DNA of 64,000 bases from Nematostella vectensis (GCF_932526225.1 NC_064038.1:7625070-7689069); one strand, 5' to 3'. Positions 16,269-27,343 are shown, numbered from the stretch's first letter. The notes: generated by a model from the sequence alone, not told the origin. Program-made: numbers and translations.

Positions 16269-19200
16269 AACATGCTCATCTTCTCACAAATACTGCACAT
16301 TGTCTAGCACTAAGTCAAACATGCTCCCCTTCTCACAAATAATGCATTGTGTAGCACTAAGTCAAACATGCTCCTCTTCTCACAAATACTGTATTGTCTA
16401 GCACTAAGTCAAACATGCTCCCCTTCTCACAAATACTGCACATTGTGTAGCACTAAGTCAAACATGCTCCCTTTCTCACAAATACTGCATTGTGTAGCAC
16501 TAAGTCAAACATGCTCCCCTTCTCACAAATAATGCATTGTGTAGCACTAAGTCAAACATGCTCCTCTTCTCACAAATACTGCACATTGTGTAGCACTAAG
16601 TCAAACATGCTCCCCTTCTCACAAATACTGCACATTGTCTAGCACTAAGTCAAACATGCTCGCCTTCTCACAAATACTGTATTGTCTAGCACTAAGTCAA
16701 ACATGCTCCCCTTCTCACAAATACTGCATTGTGTAGCACCAAGTCAAACATGCTCCTCTTCTCACAAATACAGTACTTAATTGTGTAGCACTAAGTCAAA
16801 CATGCTCCTCTTCTCACAAATACAGTACTTAATTGTGAAGCACTAAGTCAAACATGCTCCTCTTCTCACAAATACTGCACATTGTGTAGCACTAAGTCAA
16901 ACATGCTCCCCTTCTCACAAATAATGCACATTGTGTAGCACTAAGTCAAACATGCTCCTCTTCTCACAAATACTGCACATTGTGTAGCACTAAGTCAAAC
17001 ATGCTACTCTTCTCACAAATACTGCACATTGTGTAGCACTAAGTCAAACATGCTCCCCTTCTCACAAATACTGCATTGTGTAGCACTAAGTCAAACATGC
17101 TCATCTTCTCACAAATACTGCATTGTGTAGCACTAAGTCAAACATGCTCGCCTTCTCACAAATACTGCACATTGTGTAGCACTAAGTCAAACATGCTCCT
17201 CTTCTCACAAATACTGCACATTGTGTAGCACTAAGTCAAACATGCTACTCTTCTCACAAATACTGCACATTGTGTAGCACTAAGTCAAACATGCTCCTCT
17301 TCTCACAAATACTGCACATTGTGTAGCACTAAGTCAAACATGCTCGCCTTCTCACAAATACTGCACATTGTGTAGCACTAAGTCAAACATGCTCCCCTTC
17401 TCACAAATACTGTATTGTGTAGCACTAAGTCAAACATGCTCCTCTTCTCACAAATACTGCATTGTGTAGCACTAAGTCAAACATGCTCCCCTTCTCACAA
17501 ATACTGTATTGTGTAGCACTAAGTCAAACATGCTCATCTTCTCACAAATACTGCACATTGTGTAGCACTAAGTCAAACATGCTCCTCTTCTCACAAATAC
17601 TGCACATTGTGTAGCACCAAGTCAAACATGCTCATCTTCTCACAAATACTGCACATTGTGTAGCACTAAGTCAAACATGCTCCTCTTCTCACAAATACTG
17701 CACATTGTGTAGCACCAAGTCAAACATGCTCCCCTTTTCACAAATACTGCACATTGTGTAGCTCCAAGTCAAACATGCTCCCCTTCTCACAAATACTGCA
17801 CATTGTGTAGCACCAAGTCAAACATGCTCCTCTTCTCACAAATACTGCACATTGTGTAGCACTAAGTCAAACATGCTCATCTTCTCACAAATACTGCACA
17901 TTGTGTAGCACCAAGTCAAACATGCTCCCCTTCTCACAAATACTGCACATTGTGTAGCACCAAGTCAAACATGCTCCTCTTCTCACAAATACTGCACATT
18001 GTGTAGCACTAAGTCAAACATGCTCCTCTTCTCACAAATACTGCATTGTGTAGTACTAAGTCAAACATGCTCCTCTTCTCACAAATACTGCACATTGTGT
18101 AGCACTAAGTCAAACATGCTCCTCTTCTCACAAATACTGCATTGTGTAGCACTAAGTCAAACATGCTCATCTTCTCACAAATACTGCACATTGTGTAGCA
18201 CTAAGTCAAACATGCTCCCCTTCTCACAAATACTGCACATTGTGTAGCACTAAGTCAAACATGCTCCTCTTCTCACAAATACTGCATTGTGTAGCACTAA
18301 GTCAAACATGCTCATCTTCTCACAAATAATGCATTGTGTAGCACTAAGTCAAACATGCTCCTCTTCTCACAAATAATGCATTGTGTAGCACTAAGTCAAA
18401 CATGCTCCTCTTCTCAAAAATACTGCACATTGTGTAGCACTAAGTCAAACATGCTCCCCTTCTCACAAATAATGCATTGTGTAGCACTAAGTCAAACATG
18501 CTCCCCTTCTCACAAATACTGCATTGTGTAGCACTAAGTCAAACATGCTCCCCTTCTCACAAATACTGCATTGTGTAGCACTAAGTCAAACATGCTCATC
18601 TTCTCACAAATACTGCACATTGTGTAGCACTAAGTCAAACATGCTCCTCTTCTCAAAAATACTGCACATTGTGTAGCACTAAGTCAAACATGCTCATCTT
18701 CTCACAAATACTGCACATTGTGTAGCACTAAGTCAAACATGCTCCTCTTCTCACAAATACTGCACATTGTGTAGCACTAAGTCAAACATGCTCCCCTTCT
18801 CACAAATAATGCATTGTGTAGCACTAAGTCAAACATGCTCCTCTTCTCACAAATACTGTATTGTCTAGCACTAAGTCAAACATGCTCCCCTTCTCACAAA
18901 TACTGCATTGTGTAGCACCAAGTCAAACATGCTCCCCTTCTCACAAATACTGCATTGTGTAGCACTAAGTCAAACATGCTCCCCTTCTCACAAATAATGC
19001 ACATTGTGTAGCACTAAGTCAAACATGCTCCCCTTCTCACAAATACTGCACATTGTGTAGCACTAAGTCAAACATGCTCCTCTTCTCACAAATAATGCAC
19101 ATTGTGTAGCACTAAGTCAAACATGCTCCTCTTCTCACAAATACTGCACATTGTGTAGCACTAAGTCAAACATGCTCCTCTTCTCACAAATACTGCATTG

Positions 19201-21437
19201 TGTAGCACTAAGTCAAACATGCTCCCCTTCTCAAAAATACTGCACATTGTGTAGCACTAAGTCAAACATGCTCCTCTTCTCACAAATAATGCACATTGTG
19301 TAGCACTAAGTCAAACATGCTCCCCTTCTCACAAATACTGCACATTGTGTAGCACTAAGTCAAACATGCTCATCTTCTCACAAATACTGCACATTGTCTA
19401 GCACTAAGTCAAACATGCTCCCCTTCTCACAAATAATGCATTGTGTAGCACTAAGTCAAACATGCTCCTCTTCTCACAAATACTGTATTGTCTAGCACTA
19501 AGTCAAACATGCTCCCCTTCTCACAAATACTGCACATTGTGTAGCACTAAGTCAAACATGCTCCCCTTCTCACAAATACTGCATTGTGTAGCACTAAGTC
19601 AAACATGCTCCCCTTCTCACAAATAATGCATTGTGTAGCACTAAGTCAAACATGCTCCTCTTCTCACAAATACTGCACATTGTGTAGCACTAAGTCAAAC
19701 ATGCTCCTCTTCTCACAAATACTGCACATTGTCTAGCACTAAGTCAAACATGCTCGCCTTCTCACAAATACTGTATTGTCTAGCACTAAGTCAAACATGC
19801 TCCCCTTCTCACAAATACTGCATTGTGTAGCACCAAGTCAAACATGCTCCTCTTCTCACAAATACAGTACTTAATTGTGTAGCACTAAGTCAAACATGCT
19901 CCTCTTCTCACAAATACAGTACTTAATTGTGAAGCACTAAGTCAAACATGCTCCTCTTCTCACAAATACTGCACATTGTGTAGCACTAAGTCAAACATGC
20001 TCCCCTTCTCACAAATAATGCACATTGTGTAGCACTAAGTCAAATATGCTCCTCTTCTCACAAATACTGCACATTGTGTAGCACTAAGTCAAACATGCTA
20101 CTCTTCTCACAAATACTGCACATTGTGTAGCACTAAGTCAAACATGCTCCCCTTCTCACAAATACTGCATTGTGTAGCACTAAGTCAAACATGCTCATCT
20201 TCTCACAAATACTGCATTGTGTAGCACTAAGTCAAACATGCTCGCCTTCTCACAAATACTGCACATTGTGTAGCACTAAGTCAAACATGCTACTCTTCTC
20301 ACAAATACTGCACATTGTGTAGCACTAAGTCAAACATGCTCCCCTTCTCACAAATACTGCATTGTGTAGCACTAAGTCAAACATGCTCCTCTTCTCACAA
20401 ATACTGCACATTGTGTAGCACTAAGTCAAACATGCTACTCTTCTCACAAATACTGCACATTGTGTAGCACTAAGTCAAACATGCTCCTCTTCTCACAAAT
20501 ACTGCACATTGTGTAGCACTAAGTCAAACATGCTCGCCTTCTCACAAATACTGCACATTGTGTAGCACTAAGTCAAACATGCTCCCCTTCTCACAAATAC
20601 TGTATTGTGTAGCACTAAGTCAAACATGCTCCTCTTCTCACAAATACTGCATTGTGTAGCACTAAGTCAAACATGCTCATCTTCTCACATATACTGCATT
20701 TTGTGTAGCACTAAGTCAAACATGCTCATGTTCTCACAAATACTGCACATTGTGTAGCACTAAGTCAAACATGCTCCCCTTCTCACAAATACTGCACATT
20801 GTGTAGCACTAAGTCAAACATGCTCCTCTTCTCACAAATACTGCACATTGTGTAGTACTAAGTCAAACATGCTCATCTTCTCACAAATACTGTATTGTGT
20901 AGCACTAAGTCAAACATGCTTCTCTTCTCAAAAATACTGCATTGTGTAGCACTAAGTCAAACATGCTACCCTTCTCACAAATAATGCATTGTCTAGCACT
21001 AAGTCAAACATGCTCATCTTCTCACAAATACTGCATTGTGTAGCACTAAGTCAAACATGCTACCCTTCTCACAAATAATGCATTGTCTAGCACTAAGTCA
21101 AACATGCTCCTCTTCTCACAAATACTGCATTGTGTAGCACTAAGTCAAACATGCTCCTCTTCTCACAAATACTGCACATTGTGTAGCACTAAGTCAAACA
21201 TGCTCATCTTCTCACAAATACTGTATTGTGTAGCACTAAGTCAAACATGCTCCTCTTCTCACAAATACTGCACATTGTGTAGCACTAAGTCAAACATGCT
21301 CCCCTTCTCAAAAATACTGCACATTGTGTATCACTAAGTCAAACATGCCCCCCTTCTCACAAATACTGTATTGTGTAGCACTAAGTCAAACATGCTCCCC
21401 TTCTCAAAAATAATGCATTGTGTAGAACTAAGTCAAA
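16269..21437. repeat. Truncated, rearranged terminal block
   Basis: Follows block 2 at offset 11166 up to about 19215, including the start of the 962-bp extra segment. It then jumps to sequence equivalent to about 9724 in block 2, a net loss of 1675 bp. From about 20040 onward units are reshuffled and more diverged (for example a CACATATACTGCATTTTGTG unit), as expected at a satellite edge. Confidence 0.75.
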
Positions 21438-21994
21438 TGTGTTCATCTGTCTCCTGTGTCTACTTTACTTTAAAATGATGATTGAGGTGAATTTTCATAA
21501 AATAACGTATTTGGATCGACCATGTGAAGATTATTTTAGCTTACTCTAACTATGGTGAGGTTGAGATGAATAAAACAGGCTTGTTGATTTCCGCAGGCCT
21601 CTCCAGAATTTCATCAATGGGAAACGTTTGGATAACCATATCCTTTGAATTGAAAATTAGAAAGTAATTAAAACAATATGTTTATTATGTTCATATTATA
21701 TTTCTTTTATCGGAACATTCTACCCAGCATTCTACCCAGCAGGCCCTTCTAAAATATTTATTGAGAGGTGCATGTTTTTATTTAAAAACGTTTCTAAGAA
21801 GAGATACATATCAACCGCTCTTTGCATAAAGACACATGATAATTTTTAAAAAAGTATTTTGGGGATTTATTTTTGTCTATACTTACTCCTATGTTATCCG
21901 ACTTAAGGAATAAAGCATTTTAGAATGTATTCCTATTTATACTAGACATTAGAAGAATTCTGCCTTAAACACACTTTCTCATCCAAACTACTAG
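21438..21994. other. Unique AT-rich spacer, probably intron
   Basis: Non-repetitive AT-rich sequence between the satellite edge and the first recognisable PDCD7 exon. It ends in a pyrimidine-containing stretch and ACTACTAG, a plausible splice acceptor. A small direct repeat (ACCCAGCATTCT) lies near 21720. No coding exon was seen. Confidence 0.6.
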
Positions 21995-22189
21995 GTGTTT
22001 ATCCAAAGCCAATGCCAGAGCACAACCAAGAGTTTGACAATCGTCTGAGTCATCTTGAACTGTTAATGACAAGGCAAAGCAAGTTGTACAATTCTGAGGA
22101 ACAAACTCTGATGGTAATGATGGCTGAGGAAGATGAGGAACAGAAGAGAAAGACAAGAAAAGAAAAGGACACAAAGAACCTTGCAGAGG
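21995..22189 (+). CDS. PDCD7 exon (first in window)
   Basis: The acceptor is ACTACTAG before 21995 and the donor is AGAGG|GTTTGT at 22190. The exon reads open from its first base (VYPKPMPEHNQEF...) and ends one base into a codon. The acceptor choice is less certain than the donor because no earlier exon is available to fix the phase. Confidence 0.75.
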
Positions 22190-23358
22190 GTTTGTTAGGA
22201 AGTTTTTACCTTCAAGAACTCATGTGAATTCATTTGGTGGTGGTCAGTGTATGATTGCACATGGTGTTCAAGTGTTTGATTGCACATGGTGGTCAGTGTG
22301 TGATTGCACATGGTGGTCAGTGTGTGGTTGCACATTGTGGTCAGTGTGTGATGATTGCACATGGTGGTCAGTGTGTGATTGCACATGGTGGTCAGTGTAT
22401 GATTGCACATTGTGGTCAGTGTGTGATGATTGCACATGGTGGTCAATGTGTTGTTGCACATGGTGGTCAGTGTGTGATTGCACATGGTGGTCAGTGTGTG
22501 GTAGCACATGGTGGTCAGTGTGTAATTGCACATGGTGGTCAGTGTACGATTGCACATGGTGGACAGTGTGTGATTGCACATGGTGGTCAGTGTGTGATTG
22601 CACATGGTGGTCAGTGTGTGATTGCATATGGTGGTCAGTGTATGATTGCACATGGTGGTCAGTGTGTGATTGCACATGGTGGTCAGTGTGTGATTGCACA
22701 TGGTGGTCAGTGTGTGATTGCACATAGTGTTCAGTGTGTGATTGCACATTGTGGCCAGTGCGTAATTATTGCGCATGGTGGTCGGCATGTGTTAGGCATG
22801 TTGGTATGTGTGATTAATGGATGTTCTGTGTGCCATCTTGACATTCATTGTTTTCTTAAAGCGGCTGCGGCTACTGACTGTACTGACCCATTGCAAGTAT
22901 TTTACAACTACTACACACAAGCAGAGAACAGTCTAGATGCACTCATATATATCAGGTACATCTCCAGCAAGGTTGTATTCACCAGCTGTTGTAATATACT
23001 GTGGTTATTTTTATTAGTTGTTGTAATATATCGTAGTTATATTCAGTATCTGTTGTGATATATATTATGATAATATCACTAGCTGTTAAAAGTTTTGATT
23101 ACTTTACTCGATAAGTACTTTGTGTTGAAATCAGTATTTATGAAGGACAGTGTGAATTGATTTTGGAATTTTGTCAGTAATATGGTATATCACGATTTAA
23201 TTCTTGGGCATTCTCCTTTTTTCTTTTTCAGGCATGGGTGGGATATGTATACTGTGCCGAGCCATGTTCCAGGGGCCACTCATATACCAGACGACTACCC
23301 CCCTCCATGTGAGCCTAGTTCTTATGCATGGGCAAGATGGGCTACAAGCAAGAGATGA
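21995..23358 (+). CDS. PDCD7 / U11-U12 snRNP 59 kDa protein, C-terminal exons
   Basis: Three exons (21995-22189, 22862-22955, 23232-23358) join in frame at GT-AG sites with phases 1 and 2. They give a contiguous C-terminal region ending in TGA at 23356-23358. The order is a helical charged segment (LLMTRQSKLYNSEEQTLMVM, then a KRKTRKEK basic run), then DPLQVFYNYYTQAENSLDAL, then YIRHGWDMYTVP and a proline-rich tail ending SYAWARWATSKR. This matches my recollection of the C-terminus of PDCD7, a subunit of the minor-spliceosome U11/U12 di-snRNP acting in the nucleus on U12-type introns. The N-terminal part is not in the window, so earlier exons must lie left of the satellite. The last 67 coding bases are the first unit of a downstream minisatellite. 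No homology search was run. Confidence 0.85.
22240..22800. repeat. 24-bp intronic minisatellite
   Basis: About 22 copies of a unit containing TGATTGCACATGGTGGTCAG lie in the intron between two PDCD7 exons. A few units carry an extra GAT (27 bp). Almost all length variants are multiples of three, so frames on both strands stay open for 160-267 codons. The plus frame even runs into the next exon. Flanking splice sites show that this is intronic. Confidence 0.93.
22862..22955 (+). CDS. PDCD7 exon (middle, 94 nt)
   Basis: Acceptor TTTTCTTAAAG and donor ATCAG|GTACAT. Two bases complete the codon left by the previous exon and two bases carry forward. Encodes AAAATDCTDPLQVFYNYYTQ and AENSLDALIYI. 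Confidence 0.85.
23232..23358 (+). CDS. PDCD7 last coding exon
   Basis: Preceded by a strong pyrimidine tract, CCTTTTTTCTTTTTCAG. The first base completes the Arg codon, followed by HGWDMYTVPSHVPG and the Pro/Ser/Trp-rich tail, then TGA. From 23290 the exon is identical in register to the downstream 67-bp repeats, so the stop codon lies at the junction of units 1 and 2. Confidence 0.85.
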
Positions 23359-24480
23359 CGACTACCCCTCTCCATGCGGGCCTAGTTCTTATGCATGGGG
23401 AAGATGGGCTACAAGCAAGAGATGACGACTACCCCTCTCCATGCGGGCCTAGTTCTTATGCATGGGCAAGATGGGCTACAAGCAAGAGATGACGACTACC
23501 CCTCTCCATGCGGGCCTAGTTCTTATGCATGGGGAAGATGGGCTACAAGCAAGAGATGACGACTACCCCTCTCCATGCGGGCCTAGTTCTTATGCATGGG
23601 CAAGATGGGCTACAAGCAAGAGATGACGACTACCCCTCTCCGTGCGGGCCCAGTTCTTATGCATGGGCAAGTTGGGCTACAAGCAAGAGATGACGACTAC
23701 CCCTCTCCGTGCGGGCCTAGTTCTTATGCAAGATGGGCCACAAGCAAGAGATGACGGCTACCCCTATCCATGTGAGCCTAGTTCTTATGCATGGGCAAGA
23801 TGGGCTACAAGCAAGAGATGACGACTACCCCTATCCATGTGAGCCTAGTTCTTATGCATGGGCAAGATGGGCTACAAGCAAGAGATGACGACTACCCCTA
23901 TCCATGTGAGCCTAGTTCTTATGCAAGATGGGCCACAAGCAAGAGATGACGACTACCCCTATCCATGTGAGCCTAGTTCTTATGCATGGGGAAGATGGGC
24001 CACAAGCAAGAGATGACGACTACCCCTCTCCGTGCGGGCCTAGTTCTTATGCATGGGCAAGATGGGCTACAAGCAAGAGATGACGACTACCCCCCTCCGT
24101 GCGGGCCTAGTTCTTATGCAAGATGGGCCACAAGCAAGAGATGACGACTACCCCATCCATGTAGGCCTAGTTCTTATGCATGAGCAAGATGGGCTACAAG
24201 CAAGAGATGACGACTACCCCTATCCATGTGGGCCTAGTTCTTATGCATGAGCAAGATGGGCTACAAGCAAGAGATGACGACTACCCCTATCCATGTGAGC
24301 CTAGTTCTTATGCATGAGCAAGATGGGCTACAAGCAAGAGATGACGACTACCCCTATCCATGTGAGCCTAGTTCTTATGCATGAGCAAGATGGGCTACAA
24401 GCAAGAGATGACGACTACCCCTATCCATGTGAGCCTAGTTCTTATTCATGGGCAAGATGAGCTACAAGCAAGAGATGATG
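23290..24480 (+). repeat. 67-bp minisatellite derived from the PDCD7 coding end
   Basis: About 18 copies of a 67-bp unit (starts GACGACTACCCC, ends ACAAGCAAGAGAT). Some units lack six bases (TTATGCAAGATGG instead of TTATGCATGGGCAAGATGG), giving 61 bp. Copy 1 is the terminal coding segment of PDCD7 and the others fall in its 3' untranslated or flanking region. Because 67 is not a multiple of three, successive copies change frame. Confidence 0.93.
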
Positions 24481-25364
24481 GTGGTTTGCGCACTTTCTTA
24501 TTTCTCACATTACTTTTGTAGTGATAAGAACTCTTTATCCAAATTAACGCAGAAGCTTTAGGAGAAATCAAACCTAAAATTGGAATGGTATATTTGGGTT
24601 GTAACATTACTTTCTATGTTGTTTACAATTTACTCAAAGTTTTAACACTTTTGTCCAGTGACTGTTAGACTGTTAGTTCGCACATTTTCAGATTTATGCA
24701 AGACCCCCTTTTCTTTGCAGCCACTGTCTTGGCTGATCACTAACCTTTCGTTTCTTGGTTTCTCTGTTTGTTTTATATGAGAAATAGAACAAAAAAAATT
24801 GCTTGTAGTCTTATTTTATTAAACAAAAGAGATTATTTAATTAAAGGCATTGTATGTCTAGAAAAGGAAAGGTGAAGTCCGATAACCATAACAAACAATC
24901 TGATTAGCTGTGGAGGGGATGTGCAGTCATAGATATTATGGAAAGTAATTATATTTTAAAAGACTGCTTTTTTGGTGGTTGAGTTGGAGGGGCACAACCC
25001 GTGTGCCCACCCCGAGCTGCATGCCTGTACACACCCAGTAAGCCATTTGGGTCAAAGTGATGGCCATGATAATAGCTACTGAAATGATTACTGCTCATGT
25101 GTTTAATTATAGTGAACTCACAATAGCTTCTGCGTGTAAGTACACTGCAGTATTCACTGGAGCCCACTGATTTCTAAGGAATCTCTGTGTCTCCTCTGTG
25201 CCTGTGTTTGCCTTGGTTTAAAATAATGTAGCAATCAATTTTGTTTTATTTCTTGGGGAATGATTTGCAATCATAGTAGTTCTGGACTGGACGTTGCTGT
25301 GGACAAATAGACTCAAAATATAAAATACTGCAAACTCAGTATCGAATAAAAAAAACAATTTTAT
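24481..25364. other. AT-rich spacer, no gene seen
   Basis: Probable 3' flank of PDCD7. It contains ATTAAA at about 24840, a possible polyadenylation signal, and oligo-A/T tracts. No splice-supported open frame on either strand. Confidence 0.5.
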
Positions 25365-26291
25365 GTCTGATATCATCCTCGGGGACCCAGGGCGTCGCGG
25401 ACATCGGGCACACAGGGAGCACGCGAGAAGGAAAGAGCACTGAAAGATGCCCTGGGCAACTGCTCTGTAAAACCCATTTCTAAAAGGGTTTCTAATCCAA
25501 TTAGTCGCCCGACTAGACCTGGCGCCTTTTCCAATTAGCGCCTGTAAAAACAGTCTCGAAATTTACATATCAAGAGGGAAAAGAAAAACTATACGTTAAA
25601 AATAAACATTGGGAAAATTCTATGGAAAAGCTTAAATTATTCTAGATAATTCAAGGGTTGAGTCAAGTTTCAGGGATTTTATTTGAACTCTTTATTTAAT
25701 TAACCTTTGATGTACAAAATAATTCCGACCGAGATGTCAAACGCATTCGAAATAAGTATGAGCCTATCGTCACTCTGTGGTATATTTGGTATCGCAATGA
25801 TGCACGAAATCTAACAAGAACCTCTGTGCCGAAAATAATTCGGTGGTCCACTTTTCGATAATCCTATCAACGTTAGGGCATTCTACGATGTACGCAGAAG
25901 GTATATAACCTGCTATTTCATAATGAAGCTGAGCGGGCAAAGACATGATCGGATATTGTGCCCAAGTTTTTCGCGCAACCGTTTGCAGACTCCAGGCAAA
26001 ATCTGATCGTGAGACTTTTACCAAAACGAGCAGGCTTTGTTATTTAGGTGTTTGTGAAGTGTTTCTGAGCGTGAGGTCTGTCTGCTTTTCAAATTCACAA
26101 GGATCGCTCTGATTGGTCTAATTTTAATTTAATTATAAAATGAGACCAATCAGAGAGCGAGTTTGATTTAGTTTTTAGAAATGGGTTTTACAGAGCAGTT
26201 GCCCAGGGCGTCTTTCAGCCTGTTTCTCGCGCCGCGCTCCCTGTGTGCCCGATCTCCGCGATGCCCTTGGTCACCGAGGATGGTCTGATAT
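25365..26291. mobile_element. MULE-like non-autonomous DNA transposon with 9-bp target duplication
   Basis: Element body 25374-26282 (909 bp), flanked by identical 9-bp duplications GTCTGATAT (25365-25373 and 26283-26291). The ends begin CATCCTCGG and are inverted copies for about 110 bp, running through the ATCGGGCACACAGGGAGC and CAACTGCTCTGTAAAACCCA segments. Long terminal inverted repeats with a 9-bp duplication are typical of Mutator-like elements. The only sizeable internal frame (minus strand, 25770-26024, 84 codons) shows no transposase motif. Confidence 0.88.
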
Positions 26292-27343
26292 TAGAAGGAC
26301 AGAGAATTGAGATTGTTCGGATTGATTTTACATTTCCCTTTATGCACAACCTTTTTTGTTGGGATCGGGTATTCGTACCAAGACGCAGGGGCCTAAAAGT
26401 GTGTGGGTGAAGTGGGTGTGATTATATAGTATGGTGATGTAGGAGGGTGATAGTGAAGAATGGCTAGTAAGATAATGTAGAATGGGGTTGGTAATGAAAT
26501 TATGGTGGAATGGTAGATGGACTAAATAAGTGAGTGGTGAAAAGATAAAGTGAGGTGCAAAATTGGGTGTGGTAGGAAGGTGTATAAGGGAGAAGAATAC
26601 GAAAATTGTGGTGTGATATGAAGGTGTAAAAGGGAGAAGAACAGGAACATTGTGGTGTAATACAGGCCCGTACCCAGGATTTTTCTTGAGGAGGTGCGAA
26701 ATCCAAAAAGTGGACCTAATTTTTCCGGGGGGGGGGGGGGGGGGGGGGGAGGAGGGAGGGTGTTCTCTGATAAAAATCTAACCACCTCCGAAAGAACAAA
26801 AAGGGATTTTTATGCCTTTGCAGTATCTCCACGGAATTTAATTGTAGGATTTGGCTACATACCAGAGTGATCTAGCTTATGATTTTGAGTTTTGTCTACA
26901 AATAGCACGTCTACTGAGATCCATAAGTAGACTTTCGGCCGTTGTGGCGGGGGGGGGGGGTGCGTTCGCACCCCCTGCACCCCCCTGGGTACGGGCCTGT
27001 GATATGAAGGTGTAAAAGGGAGAAGAACAGGAACATTGTGGTGTGATATGAAGGTGTAAAAGGAAGAGAAAAATAAGTGGTATGGTTTGGAGATAGAAGT
27101 GGTGATGAGGTAGATGTGGTGTAAATGAGGGTGGTAATTAAGCGTGGTGGGAGGGTTAACAAGTGAGATGTTGGGTGAAGGAGGGTGGTGATGAAACCTA
27201 ACGTGTATTAAAGGTTATAATGTGTGTTACAATGGTTGTGGTGTGGGGGGTAGATATGAAAATCGGGGAGGTTATGGTGTAAATGTGGGTGATAATATAT
27301 CGTTGAGAGAGTGATCGAGTGTGATGTATCTATATGAAGGAAG
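26292..27343. repeat. GT/GA-rich degenerate tandem repeat with an inserted element
   Basis: Purine/GT-rich low-complexity DNA. At about 26590-26662 and 27000-27065 there are related units of about 45-47 bp containing GATATGAAGGTGTAAAAGGG. The rest is degenerate GGTGNNGTG-like sequence. No gene seen; the proline-rich minus-strand frames are compositional. Confidence 0.65.
26663..26999. mobile_element. Small CAG-ended inverted-repeat element with poly-G
   Basis: Ends are CAGGCCCGTACCCAGG and its inverse CCTGGGTACGGGCCTG. It interrupts a tandem unit whose intact neighbour reads GGTGTGATATGAAGG, so the empty site can be reconstructed with a probable 5-bp duplication (TAATA/TGATA). Contains a 23-nt G run at 26727-26749 and another G run near 26949. 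CAG termini are hAT- or CACTA-like, but the short duplication does not fit hAT's usual 8 bp, so the superfamily is unresolved. Confidence 0.75.

Larger units (their letters stand above)
1..21437. repeat. 47/49-bp satellite array with higher-order structure
   Basis: Head-to-tail monomers, roughly 440-450 copies, share the core TAGCACTAAGTCAAACATGC followed by a CTCxxCTTCTCACAAATA segment. The two main length classes differ by a CA dinucleotide (TGCATTGTG versus TGCACATTGTG), giving 47 and 49 bp. A rarer class carries CAGTACTTAATTGTG. Other variants are T/C in the CTCC stretch, ACC for ACT after TAGC, and AATAATG for AATACTG. The array begins left of the window. It ends at about 21437, where the last units are more diverged. 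Short open frames of 61-84 codons inside it come from adjacent 47- and 49-bp units (96 bp, a multiple of three) and are not genes. Confidence 0.98.

Noticed and set aside
79-21337. Repeated 61-84 codon frames in the satellite
   Set aside because: They arise from adjacent 47- and 49-bp monomers summing to 96 bp. They are terminated by the same repeat context in each block and have no gene structure.
1-21437. CRISPR array
   Set aside because: No spacer-like unique sequences lie between repeats; the monomers are continuous and the genome is eukaryotic.
22255-23058. 267-codon frame spanning the 24-bp array and a PDCD7 exon
   Set aside because: Strong splice acceptor and donor sites and phase agreement show that only 22862-22955 is exon; the rest is intronic minisatellite.
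25770-26024. 84-codon minus-strand frame as a transposase fragment of the MULE-like element
   Set aside because: No catalytic or zinc-finger motif recognised; the length is within chance for this region.
26522-26785. Proline-rich minus-strand frame
   Set aside because: Translated poly-G tract and GT-rich low-complexity DNA, interrupted by a transposon boundary.
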